In this document: positions 22,497-34,057 of the stretch, one piece after another | Layout of the letters: every line of letters starts with the position of its first letter | Position numbering within the stretch: the first letter of the stretch is position 1 | Assembly: GCA_003956705.1 (NCBI GenBank) | Contig: QZCP01000579.1 | Coordinates: 68,950 to 132,949, forward strand | Source of the DNA: Brevipalpus yothersi | Lineage: Eukaryota; Arthropoda; Arachnida; Trombidiformes; Tenuipalpidae | Reading direction: 5' to 3' | Length of the DNA stretch: 64,000 nt | The notes under the pieces: model-generated | What the model saw: the letters and a program-made list of their open reading frames with translations, nothing else | What the model was told of the DNA's origin: nothing | Database searches by the model: none | Position numbers and translations under genes: made by a program

Positions 22497-23385
22497 GCCT
22501 TTAGGATCATCATTCTTGATTATCAACTAATTTCTGAGGTCACATTCCTTTTTTCAGTCGCTAACAATTTTCAATATCGATAATGAGAAGAAACCTCATT
22601 CATTTCAAATACATTATCCTTTATTTCTCTAAGCATTTTGCATGAATAAAATGTAAGATTTTTCATCAAAGAATTTCGAACCTTGTTCTGAAAGTTCGAT
22701 AAGACCTGAAGAGGGGAAGTGAAGAATTTCCACTAATCATTGTATTGGATCAAGGGCTGATGAAATCACTCATTTTAGCACCTATTTTATGATAGACTGA
22801 ATCAATATTCAATGTCAAAATGGAATGAGAAAAACCATAAAATAATGAAGATGAGAAATCAGGTGTTAGAGAAACATCCTGAATACCTTTTATGGGGATT
22901 CAATCATTATCTAATTTGACGTATGATGAGAGTCAAATTTGTTAGAATTTCAGAGAAGATTTCTAGAGGAATTAATCGGCGTTTCAGTCTCAGTTGTTTT
23001 AAATTAATTTATTTGTGCTATGAGATGAATGAATAGGGGAAAAAGAGAGCAAGCAAATGGGGAAATGATATAATCGATACGCTTTTGGTCGCAAAGATGT
23101 GAGAAGGAGAGTAGGAAAAGAAAACAATCAAAGGAAAGGAAACTTTAAATAGCACTAGGATGAAGCATATTTATACAATATCAGCAGCTTTCAAAGTTTT
23201 GTCAGAAAAGTTTTAAAGAAAACTAATACATTAGATGTAGAGGTGGTATGAGGAATGAAATCGATTGTTGGGCGGCAAGCAATCAGTAAATTGTATCATG
23301 ATGATAGAGTACCATGTTTTTTTTGCGCTTCGTTGAATTAGTTCAGAAAATTGGATTGATGATGCATTGAGGTTGCTGTTGCTGT
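22497..23385. other. Convergent 3' region between Abi and BTB gene
   Basis: About 890 bp between facing stop codons. It holds the probable Abi polyadenylation signal AATAAA at 22645-22650. No exon or repeat is recognised. Confidence 0.5.
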
Positions 23386-24187
23386 TCATTTTTGTACAAT
23401 ATACTGATTGGCTACGGTCGTAGGAAATTGAGGCTGTGCCTGAAACCCAGTGGCCATGTGAGTTGCTGGAACATTTGCATGAGCTGGAGAAAGCGTGGGA
23501 GAATAGGCTAATTAGAATTCGTTACATTGTATCCACAAACCATATTTTTGGATTTTAATTATTTGACAGACACATTGGATGCGAGAATATCATCATCTCT
23601 CGTGATGAGGAAGGGAAAAAGTTATGAGATGTTTAAAAAAATGAGATGATAATACTCTCACCTTACACAATAAGTCAGTAGAAGAGAGTATATCAGTAGC
23701 ATAATTGCTGCCGATTGTCTCCTCTACCTCCAGACATGGCTTGCTCACCTCCACTGCCACTAGCCTGTCGTACTTGTGCTGGCTGATTGGCTTTTGGGAC
23801 ACAAATATCGGACAATCCTTTCACCTTAAGCGATTGGGCACTCTTCAGAACGGACGTTAGCTGTTCTTGGGGCACAAAAACTTCACCCCGATAGATAAAC
23901 TCAACGATAGCCCGCAAATCGGAAAATGCCATATCTTTCATGATAACAACTGGATATTGGTATGGATTGATGTATTCGGAGAATATTTTCTTGAAATACG
24001 ATGAACAGGCACTCAAAACCATTTTGTGGGCCCGTAAACTGCCATCATTACAGGACAATGTTACATCTGCCAATGATTCCTCCTTGAACATCAGCTCAAA
24101 TTGTTCCGACATATCAGAGCTATGATTGTTACGCTTCAAACAGAAAGCTTGAGCTGATGGTAGTGTAGCCTGTTGATCGCTGGCCAT
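23386..24187 (-). CDS. BTB/POZ domain protein, lola/bric-a-brac type, no zinc finger
   Basis: The first exon encodes a BTB domain at about residues 27-130: EESLADVTLSCNDGSLRAHK, VLSACSSYFKKIF, then PVVIMKDMAFSDLRAIVEF, IYRGEVFVPQEQL and SLKVKGLSDI. This is the dimerisation domain of the Drosophila Tramtrack/lola group, and the overall size resembles lola-like. The uninterrupted frame stops at 23693, but two donors in the same phase (ending exon 1 at 23749 or 23728) join cleanly to a last exon at 23507-23386. That exon encodes YSPTLSPAHANVPATHMATG and a short Gln/Pro-rich tail ending IVQK. The product is 186 or 193 residues. No C2H2 zinc finger is visible, so it may act as a BTB-only partner of other chromatin proteins. 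Unspliced reading gives a shorter, less likely C-terminus. Confidence 0.78.
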
Positions 24188-26361
24188 TGTTTATCTAATT
24201 GGTTAATGGATGAGTGTGTCTGTGTGTGGGTAAATATATATCTAAGTTCTCTTTCCAAAAAATAGAAAGAGAGAAAAATATTTAAGTAGCTCAAATGCCC
24301 CAAAAATTTCAAAAATCTGACCAATAACAGATCTCTTGTTTAGCCACTTTTTTTTCCTTTCTTCTTCCTATTCACAATCCAACTGACAAAGCATGAAACC
24401 GCTTGCTGAGGGAGCAAAAGCAGAGAGCAAACATATATACACACACACAGTGAGTGACTTGATGAACAGATACTTTAATCGTACACCTCCACACTTGATA
24501 TACTGTCAATCACATCAACAATTAATTGATATCAATCAATTTAACTTATCACTTATTTTTATTAATATTTTTTGTATTTTCAACATTGAAATCACTTTTG
24601 TGACTGACAGAATTTTTTGAATGACATTCCCCAAAAAAAATTTTTTTTCCCCTCTAGATGACCTGTAGTGTCATCTGTTGGCAGTTGAAAGCTTCGGAAA
24701 ATGATCAAGTTTTTCTTTTTTTCTTTCGTTCAAGATCGAGAATCTTTTGGTGATCTCATCTTGATCGACGATTAATGATCGTTGGATGAACTTTTACTGG
24801 GTGTTTGTGGATGAAGATTCTTGATTTGATAAGACAGAAGCTTTATCAATCAAGAGAAAGGAAGAGAAAATAGATAAGTTACTGGAAGAGGAAGAGAGAG
24901 AGAGTGGAGAGAGAGAGAGAATTCTTGATTCACGTTACCGTACAAATTGGTAACCATAGGTCATGGTTAATAATGTCAATCGTAGAGAGATGTTCATTAC
25001 ACTTTTTCAGGAGTAAATTGGTCGTTCTTTTTTACCGGTTTGAGTTCAATATCGATAGATAGATGTGAACAGATTTGGTTATCAGTCTGAATTGTTTGAG
25101 CAGCAATTGTTCAACTAGTCATTTTTTACATACTACATGTTCTACTTGAGCTCTTTGATAGGGTGAGACAGAGGCTGAAGATAGTGAAGCCTTTTAAAAA
25201 GCGTCTACCAATAAGAGAGACACATTGAGATTATGTAGTATTACCAAGTTCAGTAGAAAGAGGTGTTCACAAGGCACTGATATAGTGGGAATGATTAAGT
25301 AATTTTAAAGCACATGATTCTAGAGTATCGTCTTCCTACCGAAATTCGAGTTCTTGAGTTCTTGAGGGGGTGAGTTTCATCGAGATAAAATCGGATCAAA
25401 GTGTTGAGAATGGAATAGATAAAGTGCCAGAGTTCTCAGGGTAAGCTTTCTAGGGACTGTGAAATGATTCAACAAAGGTATTCTATGAATCTTGCCAAGA
25501 ATGTGTGCTCCATATTAAGGGATCTTGTAATCTTGAAAACAACAGTCTTGAATCACGGCCACGAGAGAAGCTCCTTTCATTGTTTTTCGTGAAGCTGATC
25601 AAGCCATTATACATTATGTAGATTCGAAATCATCTTCACATCTATACAACCATAAGAGCATCACTAAAGCTTTTCTCGAATCAAAAAGTGAGGGTCAATT
25701 CATAGAGAGATGATGTAAGACTCATTTTAAAAGATCTATGTAGAAACAAAAAAGCGAATCGAGCAAATCCTAGTCTACCCAGAGTGATGTTTCTCCTGTC
25801 TTATTATCGGTTTTGATAAGTACCTCGTGTTTATGTAATAATCATAATACCAAAGCTACTCCATACTGACGTGTGGTCGAGTAAACTATCAATCATTCAA
25901 ATGAATATGTATATCATGTGTGTTCAAGTAGCTTGCCTATTAGATCAGACAAGCTTGAAGGAAATGATAGAAGAGAATACACAAAAAGGAGAGTAAAAGA
26001 AAAGAGAGCAGCTCTAAAGTAACTCTATAGCTCTTTTCAAAGAAATAAACACAAGAGAAGAAAATAAACCAAAATGGCAGAATAAGGCCAGTCATCGCAA
26101 TATTTCTCACCACCTTCTTGAATCGAGTGATACTATTCCATCAAACTAGCTCTCTCTTGAAGTAATCTCACATTTAAACCGAGTGTTTTGTTTTTTCCTG
26201 CTTATCCATGAGCAATCAGTGAAGACGATAACGTAAAGAAGATGTGAAGATGAAGAGAGTAGATATAAGCCTTTTAGTGTATAGAATGTCTGCTTGGACA
26301 AACTGGCGTTCCCCCAATCGACGAATCTATTCTTTTGATGCCATACCCTCTTCATTCACGA
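24188..26361. other. Noncoding stretch between BTB gene and CK1
   Basis: About 2.2 kb upstream of the BTB gene and downstream of the CK1 stop. It has a short impure (GA)n run near 24890-24921. The region probably includes a long CK1 3' UTR. No coding sequence is recognised. Confidence 0.5.
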
Positions 26362-27705
26362 TTAACCTTTCTGTGGACTTGATGGAGCGTTCAAATGTCT
26401 CGATGATTGAAATTGAATGGCATGACCATCTCTTGATCTGTCTGTTCTCTCACCCACTTCTTGCTTCGAATCTATGTCTTGTTGGCTTCGGCATTTACCC
26501 TGTAAGAGAGGATAAAATAAGTATCAGGAATGAATCACTTTTATTCAATCGGAGACTTACGAACTTAATTTGGTTCCAATCGAAGATATAATCATAAGTG
26601 TACCCCTCACGATGGAATAGGCTACGAAATAGCTGCCTCAGATGACCGTAATCTGGTCGATCATCGAAACGAAGATTTTTACAATAAGTTAAATAAATTC
26701 CGAATTCCGGAGGAAATCCTTTACAAAGTTCATCAACTGGAGTTGTCATCTTTTTCTCACTAATTCTCTCATACTTTTGTCTCTTGGTAGCAGCTCTAAG
26801 ACCTTGCCATGGTAAACTTCCACGACAAAAGTACATGAGAACAAATCCAAGTGATTCCATATCATCTCTTCTGCTTTGTTCTTTTGGGAAAAAAGAGAAC
26901 ACAAAAGAAAATGTTCAGTTAAATTGAAAGTAGAAGAATACCGGAAAAAATGTGCTAAAGAATCATCGAAAAGTTAATAAATGGAGCAAGTTAAAGTTGA
27001 AAGAAAAGTCAATTCAGAATAAAGAACAAGAACAAGGAACAAGCGAAGCAATCAAAAAGAAAGAAAGAGAAAGAAAGAAAGATTAACTAGCCACAAAAAC
27101 AGGAAGCTTTTCAGAAGGAAGTAAGCAAATGTGAGCACATTACCTTGTCCTAGGTGAGTGTGAACACTGGCATATCTAGCAGTTCCAGTAAGATTCTTAT
27201 TCTCTCGATAAGGTATATGTCTACCTTCTTTATCACGATATCTTTTAGCTAGTCCAAAGTCAATAATATAAACAAGATTTCCTTTACGTCCCAAACCCAT
27301 CAGAAAATTATCCGGTTTAATGTCTCTATGAATGAAATTTTTGGTGTGAATAAAATCGATACGATGAATCAATTGATCAGCCAGTAATAGCACAGTTTTC
27401 ATGCTAAATTGACGATTACAAAAGGAGAAAAGATCCTCCAAACTTGGTCCAAGCAGTTCCATGACCATGACATTGTAATCGCCTTCAGTACCAAACCATT
27501 TTAAAGCTGGTATTCCAACACCACCGGCCATCACACGATATATACGTGTTTCAATATGAAGTTGAGGATGTTTGGTTTTTAAACATTCCAATTTGATGGC
27601 CACTTCTTCACCACTAGCAACATTGGTACCCAAATAAATATCCCCAAATGAACCAGAACCAATTTTTCTACCCAAACGAAATTTGTTTCCCACTCTAAGC
27701 TCCAT
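26362..27705 (-). CDS. dco: Casein kinase 1 delta/epsilon (doubletime type)
   Basis: Serine/threonine kinase acting in circadian timing, Wnt and Hedgehog signalling. Three exons were inferred: 27705-27144, 26880-26561, 26499-26362; they join to 339 residues. The N-terminus MELRVGNKFRLGRKIGSGSF is diagnostic for delta/epsilon. Catalytic elements are present: the Gly-rich loop, Lys in EEVAIKLE, HRDIKPDNFLMG, DFGLAKRYRD and the CK1 signature around EQSRRDDMESLGFVLMYF. The core ends at DYIFDWNQIKF. The C-terminal tail is only about 46 residues, against roughly 120 in vertebrates and several hundred in Drosophila, and starts GKCRSQQDIDSKQE. The tail exon is inferred from a good acceptor (TCTCTTACAG) and phase, so an alternative longer tail is possible. 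Confidence 0.92.
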
Positions 27706-28968
27706 TTTGTATATGTATGTATGTATCGATGTCTTGTTCCCTACAAAACCAGTGATTTGATGATGCTGATGATGATGATATGCTTCTTCCTAATTCCAGC
27801 AGCTTGAGGAAGAGAGGAAGATGATGAAGAAGAAGAAGAAGTTGTAGTAGCTGAAGCTTATGTTGTTGTTGTTAATGACGAAGAGGATGATGATGAGGAT
27901 GAGGTTATGATGAAATGTGTGTGTGTGTGTGAGTATATCCTTATATCCTGTACTTTTTTTCTCTTTATATCCTGTTCTTGCTTGCTTCTCGCTTACTTAT
28001 CATATGATGTAGGTAGCCATCAAGATTTACAAGTACAAATATACACAGCCCAAGAAAACCAGGGAAAATTAATAATAGTTCACCAAAAGATTTAAGAGCA
28101 GATGTAGAGAGCAAAAAATGGTCACCTTAACATGTACTACTCAATGATTATTGTGTGTATATATGTGTATATGTATGTGTATGTCTTTGTGTGTGTATGT
28201 AAGCAAGAGAGAGAGAGAGAAGAATATAATTTTCACACACACAGATAAATGGATTACACAATCATTTTATACACGTATATATGCTTTACACATACATATA
28301 TATATATATACACACATGTACATCAACAATGGTTGATCACAAAAAAAACTGTGGCCAGCAGTTTACTGGTGAAGGTGAATATAAAGAACTTCTTTAAAAG
28401 AAGAGAGAGAATAGCTTTTGTGGACGTAACTCGGGTGAAGAGAGAGAAGAGAAAGAAGAGAGAGAAAAATGGAAGTCAAAGTGTGTGAGAAAAGAGAGAG
28501 ATGTACAGTGAGATGTAAAAAAGCTTTAAAAGAGCTGGAAATCCAATAAACGATGTGAACCACAATTGATCTTTCTCTCTCTCTCTTTCTTTTTTCAACA
28601 AAATCAAAATGAGTCAACGTGATCAACCACACTAATTGTTATATATACACATATACACACGTATAGACCAAAGTTCAGGTACATAGAAGTAGAAAGAAAA
28701 ACAATGATCCAGGAGAACAGAAGCAAAAGTCTCTCTCTTGCTCAACATATACACTCGATAAATACACAGAATCTCAACCTCAACATCAGCAGCAGCGAAA
28801 AGTCTTACAGCTTCTTTCAACCTCCTTCTTCATCAACTACTTCTTCAACTGCTTCCTCTTCTTCTTTGTGCACTTTTACTACCAACTTTCAGTATACATC
28901 AGTACAATTTTTCACTTCAAAAATGATAAAGCACCCAAATTAGTTGACGCACTGGCTGATGGATGCTT

Positions 28969-28972
<4 letters not shown>

Positions 28973-29001
<29 letters not shown>

Positions 29002-29345
29002 NNNNNNNNNNNNNNNNNNNNNNNNNNNNNNNNNNNNNNNNNNNNNNNNNNNNNNNNNNNNNNNNNNNNNNNNNNNNNNNNNNNNNNNNNNNNNNNNNNN
29101 NNNNNNNNNNNNNNNNNNNNNNNNNNNNNNNNNNNNNNNNNNNNNNNNNNNNNNNNNNNNNNNNNNNNNNNNNNNNNNNNNNNNNNNNNNNNNNNNNNNN
29201 NNNNNNNNNNNNNNNNNNNNNNNNNNNNNNNNNNNNNNNNNNNNNNNNNNNNNNNNNNNNNNNNNNNNNNNNNNNNNNNNNNNNNNNNNNNNNNNNNNNN
29301 NNNNNNNNNNNNNNNNNNNNNNNNNNNNNNNNNNNNNNNNNNNNN

Positions 29346-29417
<72 letters not shown>
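28973..29417. repeat. (TC)n microsatellite spanning an assembly gap
   Basis: CT dinucleotides run up to 29001 and resume as TCTC from 29346 to about 29417, with Ns between. The repeat on both sides shows that the gap arose within a long (TC)n tract. Confidence 0.95.
29002..29345. other. Assembly gap (344 Ns)
   Basis: A run of 344 Ns flanked on both sides by the same CT dinucleotide repeat. The true length and content are unknown, and open frames crossing it are meaningless. Confidence 1.
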
Positions 29418-29420
<3 letters not shown>

Positions 29421-29612
29421 AATCAAGGATTTTGATTTATATAAATACTCTTTCTTCTTCTTTCACAATGTCATACCCACATCAGTAGAGAGAGAAAGAA
29501 AACTTGAGAGATTTTTTTTCATCTGAATATTATTTAGCGATCGTTATAAAATCACTCTGTAAAATCGTTAGATTAGTTCGTTAGAATTTGTTATGAATTC
29601 AGTTTGCTTTTG

Positions 29613-30320
29613 CTAATGATCTGCTACTTTTTTGAAAACACAACTCTAGAGGAGAGAAATTGAAAAAGAGTAAGATTTTAGATTTGTTGAATTGAATTTG
29701 ATTGGAAATGAATTGAGGGAAGTAAAAATGGAGAATATAAAGTTCTCACCTTCACTTTAAAGAAGAGTGGTACCTTTAGTTCATTTTTGAGGAAACATTC
29801 ATCCACCTGTGAATGGAAATAATGATTGATGAAAATAGTGATGTAATATAAAATCTTGCAAGAAGTTCCATCCAAACTCACGAGCGTTTCGGGCTCTTTT
29901 GATAGACAATACTGTTCCATCTCTGGAATTTTATTTATTGCGAGCAATCTATTCCAATGAGGACATTTCACGACGCTATCTCTCTTGGCTGGTGGAAGAT
30001 TTTCATTCTGTGGAATTGGATAGAATTGATAGAATTCAGTGAACAGATACAAGCCAAACAAAATATCGTACCAAACATTGTTTTGCAGCTTGTCGATATT
30101 TATCAGCTTTTTCTTCAGGAATGATCCTAAGTATTGCACAAATTGCAATACGTCCGCCAACCCCTTGGATTGATCGTAGATCAATGTCAGCATCGGACAT
30201 TTGGGGCCTTTCAGAGGTTTGAGTTGCAACAAAATTTGGTAAGATTACACAAAGAGTTACCAATGTGATCACTCTAATTAGATTTGGATTTTGAGCGGAA
30301 TACATTTCCAAATGAGACAA
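29613..30320 (-). CDS. Secreted six-cysteine protein, tandem copy B
   Basis: I do not recognise the family. Four exons were inferred: 30320-30072, 30007-29882, 29806-29750, 29645-29613; all introns are phase 0 and the product is 154 residues (149 from a second in-frame ATG). A hydrophobic stretch (LIRVITLVTLCVILPNF) acts as a signal peptide ending near VATQTS. The mature part has six cysteines, in AIC, KQC, VVKC, QYC, DEC and SC contexts, spaced 20, 15, 18, 11 and 16 residues apart. The neighbouring gene at 31230-31965 has the same exon number, phases and nearly the same spacing, so this is a tandem duplicate. The terminal exon SCVFKKVADH was found by its acceptor (CTCCTCTAG) and by analogy. 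A secreted, disulfide-bonded role is inferred. Confidence 0.72.
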
Positions 30321-31229
30321 ATCGATTCTGTCAGATAGAACTATTTGGTCAACTTCTGATTGCAGATTTTTGTACTCTAATCAAGCAAATATCTGAATTA
30401 TATACGTGTGCGTGTTTCTTTTATCCAGTTTCAAAAACTATGCGTGGCATTCGAGATTTTAGAAAGTGTTGCCTGAAGAATATCATACTTCACTGGAATG
30501 ATCCGATTACAATTGACATTTACTTTCAACTGCTTAAAATTCAAGCAAAATTCTGCTCATGAGAGGGGGTTGGATAAAAAGATTCAGCGAGAAACTGGCA
30601 CATCTGGAAAACAGATTCGAAGGATAAAAAAGTTGGGATAGACTATTCCAACAATAGAGATATTGGATAATGTATTAGGAAAAAGTTTAATTAGTTTTCA
30701 AAACTTTCCCATTCCCATAGATTTCCATTCAGTCAGCTAGAGACGTTCATACATCAGAACTCTGGAATAACAGCAGGGCTTCTCTTTCCTCATTTTTCGC
30801 AACTCACCACAGATATCAACCAAATATATGATGATAGTGAAATAGAGTTATTTTATGAACATAGCAGATAAGAAACTAGATTTGAACACGTTCGAATGCT
30901 TTTAATTTCTTTTTTTTGCTCTGATTTAACATATTTCAACTTGGAAAACTCGACTTTTTTGATGAAAACTTCCAGTTAAATCCTCATAAAATTCAACAAG
31001 AGCTTTCTTTAATAAAGCATGAATATCAGTTATTTTAATTAATAGCTCTTGTTCAGAGCAGGTTTCGATCGGAGACATACATATCTTCCATAAAAGATTT
31101 CAAACTTTTAAGCCAAATATAAAATATAAAATATTTTGGCTCAATTCAAACAATTGTGTTCAAACAACCAAATTATGTGCTATAAATTTTTCTTATCAAT
31201 GATTGATTTGTTCCAGCTATTTTGAGAGG
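30321..31229. other. Spacer between the two six-cysteine genes
   Basis: About 910 bp separating copy A from copy B. No third copy or pseudogene fragment is evident, and open frames here are short. Confidence 0.5.
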
Positions 31230-31965
31230 CTATTTTACCGTGTTTTTGATACACAACTGTTGAGAAGGGATGGAAAATTATGTGTTAGTTCTTTTGGGAT
31301 TACCAAAAACCAATTAATTATAGCTATTCTGATTATCACCTCTGGATAACATTTATATGTGAATAGAATAAAAATACCTCATCGAAGAATTACTTACTTC
31401 AACTTGCATTACGGTCATCGGTGTAACACCATTCTTCTCGAAACATTCTTCCACCTGTAAAGAGATTAAATACCAGTGTTGAGTAGTGCTACTTCGAAAA
31501 GAAATTGTTTCACATTTTATCATAATCAAGTGAAACATTATGGATTCAATAATTCCGAAATGGATCACACTTACAAGTTTCTCGGGATCACTTCCGGCAC
31601 AATATTTGTCCACTTCTTGGGCAGAATTTAGGGCAAACAATTTGATCAATGGTTGACATTTCAGAATGCGATCTTTTTTTTCTGGTAGGGCTTCACCCTA
31701 AGGAAAAGCAAAAGTTTAAGAATGATATTGATTTTGTTGAAAGATGGTATCAAACACATCATACCAAACACTTTTTTCCTGCCTTCCTGTACTTCTCGTT
31801 ATGATCTGGTATATTTTTTCCATGTTCAACAAGGTGTCTGACTACTTGACAAATACCGAAACGAGAGGCCATACTTTTGATCGATCTAAATTCACTTTCG
31901 CTCCATTCCAGAGATTGAGTTGGAACAGAATATGATAAGAGCAGGAAGAAAGATATGAGCAACAT
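31230..31965 (-). CDS. Secreted six-cysteine protein, tandem copy A
   Basis: Paralogue of the adjacent gene at 29613-30320. Four exons were inferred: 31965-31765, 31697-31575, 31454-31398, 31256-31230; all introns are phase 0 and the product is 135 residues. The start chosen gives a clean signal peptide, MLLISFFLLLSYSVPTQS; an upstream in-frame ATG at 32094 would bury it. Six mature cysteines lie in FGIC, KKC, ILKC, KYC, EEC and LC contexts, spaced 26, 14, 18, 11 and 16 residues. Shared blocks with copy B include RSI near the N-terminus, KYR-A-K-CL, P-K-D before Cys3, and EPE/DPEKLV before exon 3. Exon 3 is exactly 57 bp in both. The last exon encodes LCIKNTVK. Odorant-binding-like proteins also have six cysteines but need Cys2 and Cys3 three residues apart, which is not the case. 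Confidence 0.72.
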
Positions 31966-34057
31966 TTTAGAGGCAAGATTCCTATTGTACTTATGGGAAT
32001 ACTCTCTCTTCCGAATTTGACTCGAAACATTCATGGAACGCATATCTGTTCTTGGTCGTTGATAGATAGAAGGGTTCAACCGAAATAAATTCAAAATTTT
32101 TCTGAATCCCTGTTCCTTACTGATTTTTAAGAGGTGATTTTTCTCGTTTCTTGCTTCAAATCAATAATTATATATGTGGCATAGGAGAAGGGGAGGTTGA
32201 AATTCTGAAAAATTCGATTCCTTTCCGAAAGATTAGACTACATGTGATATACTCTCTTGGTAAATGAGACTTCTTCTTTCTAAATACAAGATTTTTTTGA
32301 ATTTTATTGGAAAATTGTTTAAAATGAACTCAAGCATGAGAAGGGCCCAAAAAAATTGGCCCAAAAGTGGAGAAAGATGTTTCGAAACTTATGAAAAATT
32401 CCAAGTTTATCAAAATTGCGTGAAATGATGCATTTCTCAATGAGAGATGATTTCGTCTTGATATAAATGGGAATAGTTCCGTTAAGTAGTTAGATCGAAC
32501 TTTCTTTTTGCAAAATGTTCCCAAAAAAGCCCATCTGATTGGTCGAGCTATCAATACTCTTCCTTCATGACGAACATTCCAACGTGTTACTGATATCTAT
32601 ACACATGAACCATCAGAACTTTTAAATTTAACGACAATCCTTCCTCTGAATCAAACACAGTTGATCGGCAATTACCCCTTGTTTCGAGTAATCTCTTCTT
32701 TCTTTGAAACTTGGTCCCTAGATCGTGAAAAAGTACCCTAAAAAGTTTCCACGCTTACGATTTTCACAATGCATAGAGCTTAAGGAATAAGAACGACTGT
32801 TGCAAATTCAACTATCAAAATATTGCAAACCCCAAAACTTTCAATTTCTGATAAAGACCTCGAAAAATACGATATCCCCTACAAACTTTTACCCTCTCCA
32901 ATCAAAGATTCATTTTGATATCATACTATCATATCATATTATTAGCACACGCAATAGAAAAAAGGTTACATCAAAATAATTTTGAAATCATGGAAGAAAT
33001 GAGAAAATACTTCTCTCAAGTTTCGTACATGATATAACATCATGAGTGGAACTCACTTTGGACAAGCTCTGTGGATACAGAGTGATGACGAACCCAAATT
33101 ATGTAACTTTTACATCAGCTGATTCAATGTTCAGATTAATCGGTTCCTCATTTTATTTTTCCGGTAGATTGTGTGTGTGTCTGTGGGAATTTTTAATTTT
33201 GTCAAACTTCATATGGATCTCATCGCACCTAATTGTGTGTACTCCTTATTATTGTTTTTTAACTACTCTACTATCTTGGATCTTGTTCCAGGGAGACTCA
33301 TCATTCCTTACATGGTTTGATCTTTCCTTTTTAATGTGTGATTTTAGTGAATTAAGTGTGTTAGCCAATCGATTTTTTTCTCTTTAGAATTAAACTTGAG
33401 TAATTTAGTGTCAATATCTAATTGAAATATCTGATAATAAACATGAATTCTTCCACGAATACTGCGCTTATACTTCTCGCTTACTTTCGGATTTGAAGTC
33501 ATTTTCTTGTGAAAACTAATCAGGGTGATGAATGTTGGTAATATTTCAGTCTAAGCATGAAGAGCACTCCGAAGATCATCGAAGTGAGGTATTAATTTCC
33601 ACTCTAGAAAAGCTTCTCTGAAAATTCAACTCCTCAAGTAAATTAAGAGTTCATTTTCATCGGTATCAAACTTGTGTCTTGTTTTCGTTCTATCGAATCG
33701 GTTCATGATAATTCTATCAAGTAATTGATGTCCAGCTGAAATAGGTTCATAAATACAAAATGTTGTGTACTTGAAGAAATAATTAAAATTATGAATCGAG
33801 GCTCAGGAGAATTTTGATTGATGCTGGTGAGAGAGGTTCAGCATTTAATTACATTGTAGAGGATATTTCAGAGAAGGTTAAAAACAATTTAGATTGAGAC
33901 ATTCGATTCTTGAAAGCTCAAGCTAGTTCAAAGAAAATTTGTGCTCTCTAAATTTTGATAAGATGTATGTCTGGTGTTTATCGTACAGATGGGATGAAAT
34001 TTCAGGTGAGAATATTGAAGTTTTGGAGAGATGAAAATGTACGATCATGAAATGGCA
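31966..34057. other. Noncoding stretch between six-cysteine gene A and HMGXB4
   Basis: About 2.1 kb. The largest frame (33046-33387, +) is hydrophobic and Ser/Phe/Leu-rich but has no domain, no splice partner and no coding look. I consider the stretch noncoding. Confidence 0.5.

Larger units (their letters stand above)
27706..29612. other. Low-complexity noncoding stretch with assembly gap
   Basis: Just upstream of CK1 there are trinucleotide-like runs (GATGAT, GAAGAA near 27760-27905), then TG/TA-rich runs near 28150-28320, GA runs, and the (TC)n tract holding the gap. No exon is credible. Confidence 0.6.

Noticed and set aside
26244..26591. 115-codon + strand frame
   Set aside because: It is antisense to the last coding exons of CK1.
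28868..29488. Long frames crossing the N run
   Set aside because: They consist of Ns and CT repeat and cannot be evaluated.
29613..31965. Classical odorant-binding protein identity for the six-cysteine pair
   Set aside because: Cys2 and Cys3 are 14-15 residues apart, not three, and the other spacings also differ.
33046..33387. 113-codon hydrophobic + strand frame
   Set aside because: It has no recognisable domain, no convincing splice sites and AT-rich random composition.
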